IMG/VR virus record: IMGVR_UViG_3300047409_000056
Location: 1 to 54,494 of that record
Length of the DNA: 54,494 bases
Source of the DNA: a virus
Reading direction: 5' to 3' (one strand)
In this document: piece by piece, positions 35,052 through 44,168 of the stretch
Layout: each line of letters starts with the position of its first letter
Numbering within the stretch: the stretch's first letter is position 1
Translations under genes and position numbers: made by a program
Notes under the pieces: generated by a model
What the model was told of the DNA's origin: nothing
The model's input: only the letters and a program-made list of their open reading frames with translations
Databases searched by the model: none

Positions 35052-37851
35052 AAAAGGCGGCGACAGTCAAGTAGTAGGCTTTCGCTACTTCATGGACATT
35101 CTCATGGGCCTCAGTCGAGGCCCCGTTGACTCTGTGCCGACGATCAAGGTCGGCGATATCGTAGCACTGGAACATGACCAACGGGCCAACGGTTCGGTGC
35201 TGATAAGCAAGCCTGATATGTTCGGCGGCGATCAAGGCGAGGGTGGTATCGCCGGGTATCTCACATACCTGTTCGGCTACCCTGGACAGATCGTATCGGA
35301 CGCCATCAAGAACGCCATCGCCTCCAACGGCTCTAACGAGTACTCCTACTATGGCGGCTCGCTGGCGTCGAACATAGATCAGGACAAGCGGAAGAAGATA
35401 TCCGATTTTCGTGGTGTCACATCGCTGTTCTTCACCGGTCAGATTTGTTCCAACAACCCATATCCGAAGGTGTGGAAGATACGCCAGCGGCGTGCCCTCA
35501 CGGGTTGGGGCGTGCATGGTCCATGGTACCCGGAGAAAGCCGCCATCACCTACCGGGACCAAGCCACCGGTTCGTGGGATGCTTATGACAACGTGCCGCA
35601 GTTGTTCAGCGGCGTCGAGGACTCGCAGCAGGTACGAACGGTCATCGTCGCGGGCCTGACCACCATCGACGGCATTTCGAATTGGCAGATCGGTCAAAAG
35701 ATCGCCTGGAACTCCAAGACGAATAAATGGGAACAACTCGGCGCGGACGACCTGACCGTCGTGTCGATGAACCCGGCCCACATCCTCTACCAGTGCATCA
35801 CCGACTCGTCGTGGGGACGAGGACAGGCGCGTAGCGAGATTGACAACGAGTCGTTCGTTTACGCGGCGAACTATCTGTGGGAAGAGAAGTTCGGCCTGTC
35901 GCTTCGCTGGTCGGCCAAGGACGCGGACCTCAACACCTTCATCCAGACAATCGTGGATCACATCAGCGCGGTGCTGTACATCGACCGAGGCACCGGCCTC
36001 ACGGTGCTGCGCCTGATCCGGCAAGACTACGACGTGCTGAAGATACCCTACTTCGACTATGCGTCTGGGTTGCTTTCGGTTGACACGCAGGAGACAGGAT
36101 CGGCACTGGTCACGGCGAACGAGATCATCGTGAACTGGCACGATCCGATCTTGGATATCGACCGGCAATCGAGAGCGCAGAACCTCGGCGGCATCCAGTC
36201 TTCTGGGTCAGTGCTTTCGCAAAGCAGAGACTACCCCGGCATCTGCAATCAGGATATCGCCAGTCGGGTCGCGGTCAGGGAACTGACGGCGGGTTCCGCT
36301 GGGCTGAAGAAGTTCCGACTCAAGTTTGACCGGCGAGCATGGAGGCTCCAGCCGGGACACGTCCTCACCATCAGCGCACCGGACAAGGGCATCGAGCGGG
36401 TCATCCTTCGTGTGCTGACGTACGACGACGGCACCTTGGTTGACGGCACGATCACGATGGACGCGATGCAAGACGTGTTCGGTATGCCCGCGACCACCTA
36501 CACCACACCGGTCGATAGCACATGGGTCAAGCCGCCTTCTGGCGAGGCTCCGGAACTCATCCGTAGCGCGGCGCAAGAGGCCAGCTATTATGAACTGGCC
36601 AGAGGGCTGTCCGAGACTGATCTAGGGCTGGTGGGGGAGACTGAAGGCGGTTTCTACGGTGTCGCTGGAAGCCCGACCACCACGTCGTCCTCCCTGGTTA
36701 TGAAGGCCACGCCAGCGGGCGGTGACGTTACCCAGACATTCGGTGCGTTCTGTCCGGTCGGTGTTCTCGCGGAAGACCTCGGCCCTTACACGACCGACTT
36801 CAGTCTGGCCGCTGGGACGGAACTCGCGGGTATCGCGCCGCCGATGACAGGCTTGATCGGCAACGAGGCGGTACAGGTCACGTCGTTTAGCGTGGCGACC
36901 GGTGTCGGAACCCTGGCGCGAGGCGGCACGGATACCATACCAGCGAAGCATCCGGCTGGCTCTTCGATCTTCGTTCACGACGTTAACAGGTCGGTGAAGT
37001 CTCGTCTCTACGAGCAGAGCGAAGTCGTGACGATGATGCTTCAGGCCAAGATCAATACCGGCGTATCGGACCCGAGTACCGCGCCGGTCTATACGATCAA
37101 GACCGACGCTCGTCACAACCGTCCGTTCGTCATGGGGGATCTGAGGCTCAACGGTCTACCGGCGATTTCTGACAGTTCGATAGTCGTGCGAGAGACGGCG
37201 ACGTACACCTGGGTATCGCGCAACCGGCTCACGCAGTTCGATCAGTTCGTGGCGCACGGGGCTGGGCCGGTAGCGGCGGAAGCCGGGACTACTTACACGG
37301 TTGAGGTACGCAACGCCAAGACCGGCGCTTTGCGGCGTTCGCACACCGGGATCACGGCCAGCACCTACACCTACAACGCGGCGGAAGCGGCTCTCGGCGG
37401 GGGCGATCCGCCCGATCTCAGGTTCACGATCTACTCGGTGCGGAGCGGCATCGCCAGCTTCAACAAATATAACATCCTGATGACCTATGTCGGTGATGGT
37501 GTGGGCGTGCTGCGCTCGACCGGCAAGGGGACCATGGCGGCGTACAATACGTCGCTGCGGAACAGCGAACTGCGTGCCGCTGGCATCGGCATCATGGACG
37601 CGCGGAGCGCGACCATCGGCATCATCGAGGCCACGCTGACGGCATCCGGCATGGGCGAGATGAACGGCGTCGGCATCGCGGGTGGCACCGCAGCGGGTGC
37701 GTTGTTCGCCAGCGGTACTGGTGTGATGGACGCGCGAAGCGATGCGGTTTCGGCCTCGGCGGCGACCATGAGCGGCACTGGCACGTTGACCGCGACGATA
37801 CCCGTCGGTTATGATGAGTATTACGGCTTCGGCTATGGCGGCACCACCTGA
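35044..37851 (+). CDS. Central tail hub, gpJ-like
   Basis: A 935-aa host-specificity/hub protein. The N-terminus (GFRYFMDILMGLSRGPVDS) is the hallmark of the phage tail hub family related to lambda J. A domain resembling baseplate hubs follows (about 260-500, with AQNLGGIQSSGSVLSQSRDYP), and the C-terminal 120 residues hold imperfect repeats (SGTGVMDARSDAV, AGIGIMDARSATI) and end in a Tyr/Gly tip. It should carry receptor-binding modules and trigger DNA release. ATG 35044 is chosen because upstream codons lack a ribosome site. The longest palindrome-free stretch of the genome (3.0 kb) spans this gene. Confidence 0.9.
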   Translation: MSKKGGDSQVVGFRYFMDILMGLSRGPVDSVPTIKVGDIVALEHDQRANGSVLISKPDMFGGDQGEGGIAGYLTYLFGYPGQIVSDAIKNAIASNGSNEYSYYGGSLASNIDQDKRKKISDFRGVTSLFFTGQICSNNPYPKVWKIRQRRALTGWGVHGPWYPEKAAITYRDQATGSWDAYDNVPQLFSGVEDSQQVRTVIVAGLTTIDGISNWQIGQKIAWNSKTNKWEQLGADDLTVVSMNPAHILYQCITDSSWGRGQARSEIDNESFVYAANYLWEEKFGLSLRWSAKDADLNTFIQTIVDHISAVLYIDRGTGLTVLRLIRQDYDVLKIPYFDYASGLLSVDTQETGSALVTANEIIVNWHDPILDIDRQSRAQNLGGIQSSGSVLSQSRDYPGICNQDIASRVAVRELTAGSAGLKKFRLKFDRRAWRLQPGHVLTISAPDKGIERVILRVLTYDDGTLVDGTITMDAMQDVFGMPATTYTTPVDSTWVKPPSGEAPELIRSAAQEASYYELARGLSETDLGLVGETEGGFYGVAGSPTTTSSSLVMKATPAGGDVTQTFGAFCPVGVLAEDLGPYTTDFSLAAGTELAGIAPPMTGLIGNEAVQVTSFSVATGVGTLARGGTDTIPAKHPAGSSIFVHDVNRSVKSRLYEQSEVVTMMLQAKINTGVSDPSTAPVYTIKTDARHNRPFVMGDLRLNGLPAISDSSIVVRETATYTWVSRNRLTQFDQFVAHGAGPVAAEAGTTYTVEVRNAKTGALRRSHTGITASTYTYNAAEAALGGGDPPDLRFTIYSVRSGIASFNKYNILMTYVGDGVGVLRSTGKGTMAAYNTSLRNSELRAAGIGIMDARSATIGIIEATLTASGMGEMNGVGIAGGTAAGALFASGTGVMDARSDAVSASAATMSGTGTLTATIPVGYDEYYGFGYGGTT

Positions 37852-37856
37852 TGAAC

Positions 37857-37869
37857 GGAAGTAACTTCC
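37857..37869 (+). promoter_or_regulatory. Palindrome as ribosome site of the 37871 gene
   Basis: GGAAGTAACTTCC lies between the hub stop and the ATG at 37871, 1 base from the ATG. The GGAAG arm is the Shine-Dalgarno candidate. Confidence 0.75.
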
Positions 37870-37870
37870 A

Positions 37871-38557
37871 ATGACCGAGATAGTTGGCGCACGTCTGGGG
37901 ATCGGCTGGGGCTGGGATACCGGCGAGAGCGGCTGGAAGCCTGGGGTGGATCGTAACTTCCGTACCGAGGAAACCCTCATCGGTCTGAAGATCATCGACG
38001 ACACCCTCACCACCCCGCCGGGTTCTCCGGCTAATGGCGACAGCTACATCGTGGCGACCGGCGGCACCGGAACCTGGGCGACGCATGACGGCTCGATAGC
38101 TTCCTACATGGCGGGAGCCTGGTACTTCTTCACGCCGGTTGATGGGTTGCGAGGTTGGTTCGCCAATGCGGGGGCGTTCAAACGCTACAACGGAACGGCC
38201 TGGGTCGCGGAAGTAACTTCCAGAAACAAGGCGACCGCTCTGGCCCAATGGGTATCCGGTGCGGTCGTGCAGAACGGCGTCTTCCGGTTCATGTGGAAGG
38301 CTCCGTACGCGGGGGCGGTGGACTCGTTGGACTACGTGACTGGCAACGGCTCGTTTACCCTGGCCGTGAAAATCGGCGGCACCGATATCACCGGCCTCGC
38401 CGCGATCACGGTGAACAGCACGACGCCAGCCAACACGGCTGCGACGGCGGCGAATACCTTCACGGCGGGAGCCGAAGTATCCGGAACAGTTACGGCAGCG
38501 ACCGGCTCGCCCGCCGACGTGTTCCTCAATCTGAACGTCACCTGGGCGGGAGTTTGA
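37871..38557 (+). CDS. DUF2793 family tail/fibre protein
   Basis: A 228-aa protein. Residues about 40-115 match the DUF2793 module (SPANGDSYIVA...GTWATHDGSIASYMAGAWYFFTPVDGLRGW) often attached to phage tail fibres. The C-terminal half is Thr/Ala-rich beta sequence like a trimeric fibre knob. It follows the hub and precedes the fibre set, so a side fibre or a hub-fibre adaptor is likely. A palindrome is read EVTS at the join of the two halves. Confidence 0.84.
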   Translation: MTEIVGARLGIGWGWDTGESGWKPGVDRNFRTEETLIGLKIIDDTLTTPPGSPANGDSYIVATGGTGTWATHDGSIASYMAGAWYFFTPVDGLRGWFANAGAFKRYNGTAWVAEVTSRNKATALAQWVSGAVVQNGVFRFMWKAPYAGAVDSLDYVTGNGSFTLAVKIGGTDITGLAAITVNSTTPANTAATAANTFTAGAEVSGTVTAATGSPADVFLNLNVTWAGV

Positions 38558-38558
38558 C

Positions 38559-40043
38559 ATGGCCTATCTTTTCGGTGACGGGTTCGACAGTTACGCGGCC
38601 ATCAGTGATGCCGCCCTGAATTATTGGGACTTCGGTAATTTTGCCGGCATCCTTCTGACGCCCGGTCGTTTCAGCAATAGTCAGGCTCTGCGTGTTTTTT
38701 CCACGACTAACGTAGTCGTCCTATCGAAATTCAGCGGCGTCAACGACTCAGTGCATCACATTGTTTGCGCTTTCATGCAGAACGCCACCATCAGCGGCAC
38801 GAGCATGGTTTCCATTCTTCAACTTCAAGATGGCACGACTTCTCAATGTTCTATCAATTTTCGCAGCGACGGAACTATCATACTGACCCAAGGAGGGGCT
38901 GGCGGTACGGTGTTGGCGACCTATGCCGGTGCGTTCCCCACAATCAGCACATGGTATGCGTTCGAATTTGAGGTCGTGATCCACAACACCACAGGGTCGT
39001 TCAGGGTCCGCAAGAACGGCAGTCCAACCGACGACCATGCGACGATCAATATCAATACACGCGGCGGCACGACAAATAATTATGCTAATAGACTTAACCT
39101 CGCGGTCGGGCCGAACTCGGTCAACTCTCAGAATTTCGACGACATCCTTTGGCGTTCTGACGCCGCGAGCGTACCGTGGGTTGGCGATGTGAGATGCTAT
39201 TCACGGATGCCCGTGAGCGATGTGAGCACGACGTTCACGAGAAGCCAGAGTTCGGCAGTCATATCATCGGGTAACAACAATACTGGCTTCGATGGAGGGG
39301 GAAGCGCGCGTTACGTGCAGTTCGTCCCCACTTTCAGCGGTACGGTAGCTGCTGTCGGCATTCCCATTCTCACCGCGTTCACCGGCAACCTGAAGGGTGC
39401 TATCTTCGCCGACAACGCGGGTAGCCCTGGTGCCGTACTGGCGACATCCGCCGTGATGGTTAACGGCGTGATCGGAACTGGCACGCTCACCTTCACGCCG
39501 CCGTTCGCGGTGACGAAAGGAGTGACTTATTGGGTTGGTGTCAATCACGATGTCGCGGTTCAGGTCGGGATACATTCTAGTTTGTTTCTCTCGAAAGTGG
39601 GGACCGGCGTGCCGTACGCCAGCTTCCCCGCCGCTTCTCCCGTGGTCGGCGGCTTCACCAATTCGATGGGATATACCATGACCATCACGATAACCGTCAA
39701 CGCCGACATGGTGAATGAAGTTTTACAGGACAGTTCGACAACGTACATCTATTCGTCCAACCCGACCGACGCCGATTTCTACACCATCGCTCCGCTCGCG
39801 CAGACACCGGCTTCCGTGATCGCGGTGATTACGCGAGGGCTAATTCAGAAGAGCGATGCTGGAACGAGAACAGGTACGGTGCAACTGAAATCCGGTGCGA
39901 CGACGGTGGCCGCTCCCACCGTCTCTTTGAATACCAACTTTGGTTGGGTGTATCGTGCGGACGCCACCGATCCGGCGACCGGCCTCGCATGGACGCCAGC
40001 GGCGGTCAACGCGGTCAACATCGGCCCCTTGGTCTTGAGTTGA
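38559..40043 (+). CDS. Tail fibre/adhesin, paralogue A
   Basis: A 494-aa protein with a jelly-roll, LamG/concanavalin-like N-terminal half (MAYLFGDGFDSYAA; FEFEVVIHNTTGSFRVRKNGSPTDD; NTRGGTTNNYANRL) and a C-terminal half of beta repeats ending FGWVYRADATDPATGLAWTPAAVNA. It is clearly paralogous to the next gene, which has the same length. It probably binds a surface glycan. No enzyme motif is visible. Confidence 0.82.
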   Translation: MAYLFGDGFDSYAAISDAALNYWDFGNFAGILLTPGRFSNSQALRVFSTTNVVVLSKFSGVNDSVHHIVCAFMQNATISGTSMVSILQLQDGTTSQCSINFRSDGTIILTQGGAGGTVLATYAGAFPTISTWYAFEFEVVIHNTTGSFRVRKNGSPTDDHATININTRGGTTNNYANRLNLAVGPNSVNSQNFDDILWRSDAASVPWVGDVRCYSRMPVSDVSTTFTRSQSSAVISSGNNNTGFDGGGSARYVQFVPTFSGTVAAVGIPILTAFTGNLKGAIFADNAGSPGAVLATSAVMVNGVIGTGTLTFTPPFAVTKGVTYWVGVNHDVAVQVGIHSSLFLSKVGTGVPYASFPAASPVVGGFTNSMGYTMTITITVNADMVNEVLQDSSTTYIYSSNPTDADFYTIAPLAQTPASVIAVITRGLIQKSDAGTRTGTVQLKSGATTVAAPTVSLNTNFGWVYRADATDPATGLAWTPAAVNAVNIGPLVLS

Positions 40044-40053
40044 TCCGAACAGA

Positions 40054-40066
40054 GGAAGTTACTTCC
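40054..40066 (+). promoter_or_regulatory. Palindrome as ribosome site of the second adhesin
   Basis: GGAAGTTACTTCC lies 1 base before the ATG at 40068; its left arm, preceded by AGA, gives AGAGGAAG, a good Shine-Dalgarno. Confidence 0.75.
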
Positions 40067-40067
40067 G

Positions 40068-41552
40068 ATGGCATATTCGTTTGGTGATGGGTTCGACGCA
40101 TACGCCACGACAGCCGATTTGTCCCAGGGCTATTGGGATAGCGTGGTCCCGAACAACACCTTCATATCTTCCGGACGTTTTACGACGAGTCGTAGTTTCC
40201 AGTTCGGGTTCGGTTCTTCCATAACCAAGATCAGTAATGTCAACGATGCGGTACATCACTTCGCGGTCGCAATCCTTCAAAATTCCGGGATCAGCGGCAC
40301 GGGGGTAACTTACATTCAGCTACTCGACGGAACCACCAATCAATGCTGTATCAGTTTCCGCACTGACGGTGCGATCGTACTGACATCCGGGGCCTACTCC
40401 GGCACAGTGCTGGCGACCTATGTGAACGCGTACAATTCTCAGGCCGTCTGGTTCCATTTTGAAATCGAGGTCGTCATTAGCAATACCGCTGGTCGTATGC
40501 GGGTTCGCAAGAACGGCAGTCCTACCGATGACTACGACAGCGGCGCGACGTTGAACACACGCGGCGGCACGGCGAACAACTATGCGAACCGTGTGACTTT
40601 AGGAATGCCAAACAATTATGATTTCAGAATGGATGATTTCTTCTGGAAGTCTGACGCGAGTAGCGTGCCGTGGATGGGAGATATGAGATGCTATACCAGA
40701 ATGCCAGCGAGTGATGCGAGCGTGCAGTTTTCGAAAACACCGACTAACTATTTCGCACAGACCTCGACAAGTGTTACTAATACGTCGGCGATCACTCCCG
40801 GCATCATTCGCGCTACGTCTGTCACGGCTCCGAACACAGGGACACTCGTCAGTCTGACGTTCAACATCAGCACGGCCTACACGGGCCGTGTAAAGATGGC
40901 GCTTTATGACACCAGTACCGCTCCCGGTGGTGGACCCGGAAACCTGCTTGCAACATCAGCGGAACTCACCAATCCCGGCGCGGGTGTCACTGTCTTTTCT
41001 GTGACGGCCGGTCCTGTCCTGACAAGGGGAGTCGTCTATTGGGTGGCTTTGTGGCATGACGGGTCGCTGACCGGAGTTGGTTCGCCAAGTCTGGCTTGTG
41101 CCATCGTGACGCTGGCCTACGCCGCGTCTTTCCCTGCTACGATGGCTGGTTGGTCATCCACTAATTATACCGCCATGGGATCTAGCGGCATGAACATAGT
41201 GCCGAGCAATGCGGCATTGGTTAGCGAGGCACAACAAGATAACATTTCGTCTTTCGTCTATGACGGTACCGTGGGTCATGCTGACTTCTACAACCTCGCT
41301 ACCATTCCGTCAGTACCGGTTTCCACCATCGCCGTTACCACGCGCGGGTTTATGCAAAAGTCCGATGCGGGTGCGAGAACGACAGCGATGCAGATCAAGA
41401 GCGGAGCGACAACGGTGGCGACGCCCACGCTGAACCCCGGAAGTAACTTCCTGTGGACATACCGTACGGACACGGTTGATCCTGCAACGGGTGCGGCCTG
41501 GACAGCGGCGGCGGTCGATGCCGCGCAAATTGGTCCGGTCGTGGTTAGCTAA
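40068..41552 (+). CDS. Tail fibre/adhesin, paralogue B
   Basis: A 494-aa tandem paralogue of the preceding protein: MAYSFGDGFDAYA, LLDGTTNQCCISFRTDG, FEIEVVISNTAGRMRVRKNGSPTDD and NTRGGTANNYANRV match position by position. The first 230 residues are most alike; the middle differs, as expected for receptor-binding surfaces under diversifying selection. A palindrome near the C-terminus is read GSNF, a site absent from copy A (which has TNFG there). Confidence 0.82.
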   Translation: MAYSFGDGFDAYATTADLSQGYWDSVVPNNTFISSGRFTTSRSFQFGFGSSITKISNVNDAVHHFAVAILQNSGISGTGVTYIQLLDGTTNQCCISFRTDGAIVLTSGAYSGTVLATYVNAYNSQAVWFHFEIEVVISNTAGRMRVRKNGSPTDDYDSGATLNTRGGTANNYANRVTLGMPNNYDFRMDDFFWKSDASSVPWMGDMRCYTRMPASDASVQFSKTPTNYFAQTSTSVTNTSAITPGIIRATSVTAPNTGTLVSLTFNISTAYTGRVKMALYDTSTAPGGGPGNLLATSAELTNPGAGVTVFSVTAGPVLTRGVVYWVALWHDGSLTGVGSPSLACAIVTLAYAASFPATMAGWSSTNYTAMGSSGMNIVPSNAALVSEAQQDNISSFVYDGTVGHADFYNLATIPSVPVSTIAVTTRGFMQKSDAGARTTAMQIKSGATTVATPTLNPGSNFLWTYRTDTVDPATGAAWTAAAVDAAQIGPVVVS

Positions 41553-42530
41553 ATGGCAAACACCACCTGGAGTACCACCGACAAAGCCGCCAGCGTCACG
41601 CTCAGTGGCAGCAGTCTGACCGCGACCGCGACGGCAAGTGCGACGGCTCTGCGCGCCGTTGATCGGCAGATTTCAGGAAAATTCTATTGGGAATATACGG
41701 TCGGAACCTGGGCAGGCACCAACAGTAGCGTCGGCTTCGCCAGCTTCATGCCGCCGACGACGGCGGTATCCGCGACACCGGTTGGCGCTTGCGTTGTCCT
41801 GAAAAGTTCGGGCGGTATTTACGTCAACAACGTAAATACGGGCATCGCGCTCGGCGCTGTTGTCACCGGCAATGTACTTTGCTTCGCGGTTGACTTCACG
41901 GCGCAACTCGGCTGGGTGCGTCTCGGCGCGGCGGGTAACTGGAACGGCAACGTCGCCAACAACCCGGCGACCGGTGCTGGTGGTTTCTCCATAGCCAGTA
42001 TTATCGGCAGCATTTTCCCGCTCTATCCTTATGCCGCGTTCGCTGGATCGACGGACAGTGTGACGGCTAATTTCGGCGACACGACTCTCGCGGGCGCGGT
42101 GCCCGCCGGTTTCACCGGTGGCTTCACCGCAGGGGCTTCGTTCAGCACCAACGTCCTCGGTACTCAGACGTTTGTCGAACATTGGGCGACCTTTACACCA
42201 GCCGCGCAACTGACCCAGGCATTTGTCGAACATTGGGCGGTTCCAAATCCGCAATTTCAGGTTACGCAATTTGTTTTGGACGAGTGGGTATCCGGTCAAT
42301 CGGCGATGCAGTTGACCAACATATCCATCGAACAGTGGGCGCAGATATCCAGCATCAACACACAGATGGTACTGACGCAGATCAGTGTTGACGAATGGGC
42401 TTCGGTCGCCGTAGCAAGCACGCCGGTATCCGGCACTTTGACTGCCGAAGGCTTCGGCGTGTTCAACGCCGTTGGCGTCGCTGTTAGTGGGGCACCAGCC
42501 GGTGGACCGATGGTGATCCTAATGATGTAG
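41553..42530 (+). CDS. SPRY-like lectin domain protein with Trp repeats
   Basis: A 325-aa protein starting directly after the previous stop. Residues 1-190 look like a SPRY/B30.2-type beta sandwich (GKFYWEYTVG...SSVGFAS; VLCFAVDFTAQLGWVRLG). Then come five short repeats of about 17-22 residues, each with an (F/I/V)xx(H/E/D)xW core: TFVEHWA, AFVEHWA, FVLDEWV, ISIEQWA and ISVDEWA. The end returns to a Gly/Ala pattern like the hub's C-terminal repeats (GFGVFNAVGVAVSG). A fibre tip or adhesin is likely. Confidence 0.78.
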   Translation: MANTTWSTTDKAASVTLSGSSLTATATASATALRAVDRQISGKFYWEYTVGTWAGTNSSVGFASFMPPTTAVSATPVGACVVLKSSGGIYVNNVNTGIALGAVVTGNVLCFAVDFTAQLGWVRLGAAGNWNGNVANNPATGAGGFSIASIIGSIFPLYPYAAFAGSTDSVTANFGDTTLAGAVPAGFTGGFTAGASFSTNVLGTQTFVEHWATFTPAAQLTQAFVEHWAVPNPQFQVTQFVLDEWVSGQSAMQLTNISIEQWAQISSINTQMVLTQISVDEWASVAVASTPVSGTLTAEGFGVFNAVGVAVSGAPAGGPMVILMM

Positions 42531-42576
42531 ACCCTGGAAGTTACTTCCACTATAATCACCCCGAAGGAATAGAACC

Positions 42577-43005
42577 ATGTCCATCGCCGATGTCACTGAA
42601 ACCGCCGTGCTGCGGCTTATCTTCAACGCCACGACCTGGGCCAACTACGCCGACAACGCGGCTACTGCGCCGGAAACGATAATCTCCATGTCGCTGCACA
42701 CTTCCGATCCAACTGAAGCCGGTACGCAGTCCAGCAGCGAGGCCGCGTACACGGGCTATGCTCGCGCCAACGTACCGCGCAGCACTCTCGGCTGGACAAT
42801 CACCGGAAACAGTGCCTCGCCCGTTTCGAGTATCGACTTCCCGCCTGGTACCGGCGGATCGGGAACCGTCACGCACGCCTCGTGCGGTAAGGCTGGCGGT
42901 GGGACAACCCCAATCCTCTTCTCCGGTCTGGTGTCACCCAACATCGTCACCGGCTCTGGCGTCACGCCACGTCTGTCGGTCGCCACCACCCTCACGCTGG
43001 ACTAA
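42577..43005 (+). CDS. Phage tail fibre-like protein (142 aa)
   Basis: It matches a known small tail protein pattern: LRLIFNATTWANYADNA near the start, SMSLHTSDPTEAG in the middle and YTGYARANVPRS after it, then a Gly/Thr-rich beta end. Such proteins occur beside siphovirus fibre genes and are probably structural. GAAGGA lies upstream of the ATG, and the palindrome at 42536 sits in the gap. Confidence 0.78.
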   Translation: MSIADVTETAVLRLIFNATTWANYADNAATAPETIISMSLHTSDPTEAGTQSSSEAAYTGYARANVPRSTLGWTITGNSASPVSSIDFPPGTGGSGTVTHASCGKAGGGTTPILFSGLVSPNIVTGSGVTPRLSVATTLTLD

Positions 43006-43009
43006 CGCG

Positions 43010-43423
43010 ATGTTGGAACATGCCGCTCTGTTTCGACAATGCCTGATCGACCTCGACGTGGCGATGATGCGCCAGTTATGGTGGCACATCTCTCCGCACC
43101 TGCCGCAACCTCACACGGATGCAGAGTGCATTGAGACGATGCACTTGGCTCGTATTCAAATGACAACGCTACCGAAAGAAATGCGGGAGTACTCGGAAGC
43201 CTGGGTCGCGGAGCATAAGGTATCCCGTGACGTGTTCGCGGTTGGGATCGCCGTCATGTCGGCGTCCTCTGCCGATCCGCACAAACGTCGGCGCGGCATC
43301 TATGTGCAGCAGGAGATGGCGTACTCCGTGGAGCAATCTTTGGCCTGGGGTACCGGCCTCGAAGACCCGAAGGATGCGGCAGAGGTAAAGCGGCGGATGA
43401 TGATGGCGCGGGAGAGGGCTTGA
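43010..43423 (+). CDS. Hypothetical protein before the lysis genes (137 aa)
   Basis: A helical cytoplasmic-looking protein rich in Met, His and Glu (MLEHAALFRQCLIDLDVAMMRQLWWHISPHLPQ is the first part). It ends in a basic Met-rich helix. No family recognised; similar proteins of this type sit between fibre and lysis genes of other phages and may be tail or lysis accessories. The stop touches the palindrome at 43423. Confidence 0.7.
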   Translation: MLEHAALFRQCLIDLDVAMMRQLWWHISPHLPQPHTDAECIETMHLARIQMTTLPKEMREYSEAWVAEHKVSRDVFAVGIAVMSASSADPHKRRRGIYVQQEMAYSVEQSLAWGTGLEDPKDAAEVKRRMMMARERA

Positions 43424-43447
43424 GAAGTAACTTCCACGGGGGATCTG

Positions 43448-44158
43448 ATGGCATATTCAACGGATCGTAAGGCGTTCTTCGATGCAGTGAGACGCGATCC
43501 GTTTGGCGGATCGCTCACGCAGGGTCAGGTCAACGGCATGAATTTTCTGCTGGACACCTGGGAGAGACACTTCGCCAAACAGAACCCCAACGACGGAACC
43601 ATGTGGCTCTCGTACGCCCTGGCTACGACCTACCATGAGAGCGCCGCCACGATGCGGCCCATCGAGGAATACGGCAAAGGCGCGGGCCACAGTTACGGAG
43701 AGCCGACCGGACCGTACGGGCAATGCTACTATGGCCGAGGCCATGTGCAACTCACATGGGAAGAAAACTACATCAAAGGCCAGGACCAGTTGAAGCCGTA
43801 CGGCGTCAACGCGCCGCTGCATCGCGAGCCGGGGCTGATGTTGAACGACGAAACGTCGTCGCTGGTGTTGTACGACGGCATGATCGACGGCTGGTACACG
43901 GGCGTCGGCTTGCCGAAGTTCTTCGATGCTTCGAAGCGGCTTGAAGACCCGGTGAACGCCCGCAAGATCGTCAACGGTCTGGATCAGGCCGAGAAGATCG
44001 CGAAGTTGTACTGGTCCTTCAAGACGGCGGTCGAAACCCTGTCCGTGCCGGATGTCGATACGCCCGATGCCGAGGTCGAGATGGAGACGACCACCATCAC
44101 AATCACCGCGCCGGTCGGCAGCAAGATCACGGTGAAGCTGCCACCGGGAATGGGGTGA
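43448..44158 (+). CDS. GH19-family endolysin
   Basis: A 236-aa chitinase-like (GH19) lysin. The catalytic region reads TYHESAATMRPIEEYGKG (about residues 61-78), with two glutamates as acid and base, followed by YYGRGHVQLTWEENY (about 95-109). There is no signal peptide, so it needs a holin to reach peptidoglycan. The C-terminus ends in a beta segment (TTTITITAPVGSKITVKLPPG) that may fold against the next protein or bind the wall. GGGGGA lies upstream of the ATG. Confidence 0.93.
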   Translation: MAYSTDRKAFFDAVRRDPFGGSLTQGQVNGMNFLLDTWERHFAKQNPNDGTMWLSYALATTYHESAATMRPIEEYGKGAGHSYGEPTGPYGQCYYGRGHVQLTWEENYIKGQDQLKPYGVNAPLHREPGLMLNDETSSLVLYDGMIDGWYTGVGLPKFFDASKRLEDPVNARKIVNGLDQAEKIAKLYWSFKTAVETLSVPDVDTPDAEVEMETTTITITAPVGSKITVKLPPGMG

Positions 44159-44168
44159 AGTAACTTCC
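44156..44168 (+). promoter_or_regulatory. Palindrome as ribosome site of the 44169 gene
   Basis: TGAAGTAACTTCC begins with the endolysin TGA stop and touches the ATG at 44169. The only Shine-Dalgarno-like bases are its GAAG arm. Confidence 0.75.

Noticed and set aside
34858-36168. Leftward 436-codon frame antisense to the hub gene
   Set aside because: Shadow of the gpJ-like coding sequence; no ribosome site or motif.
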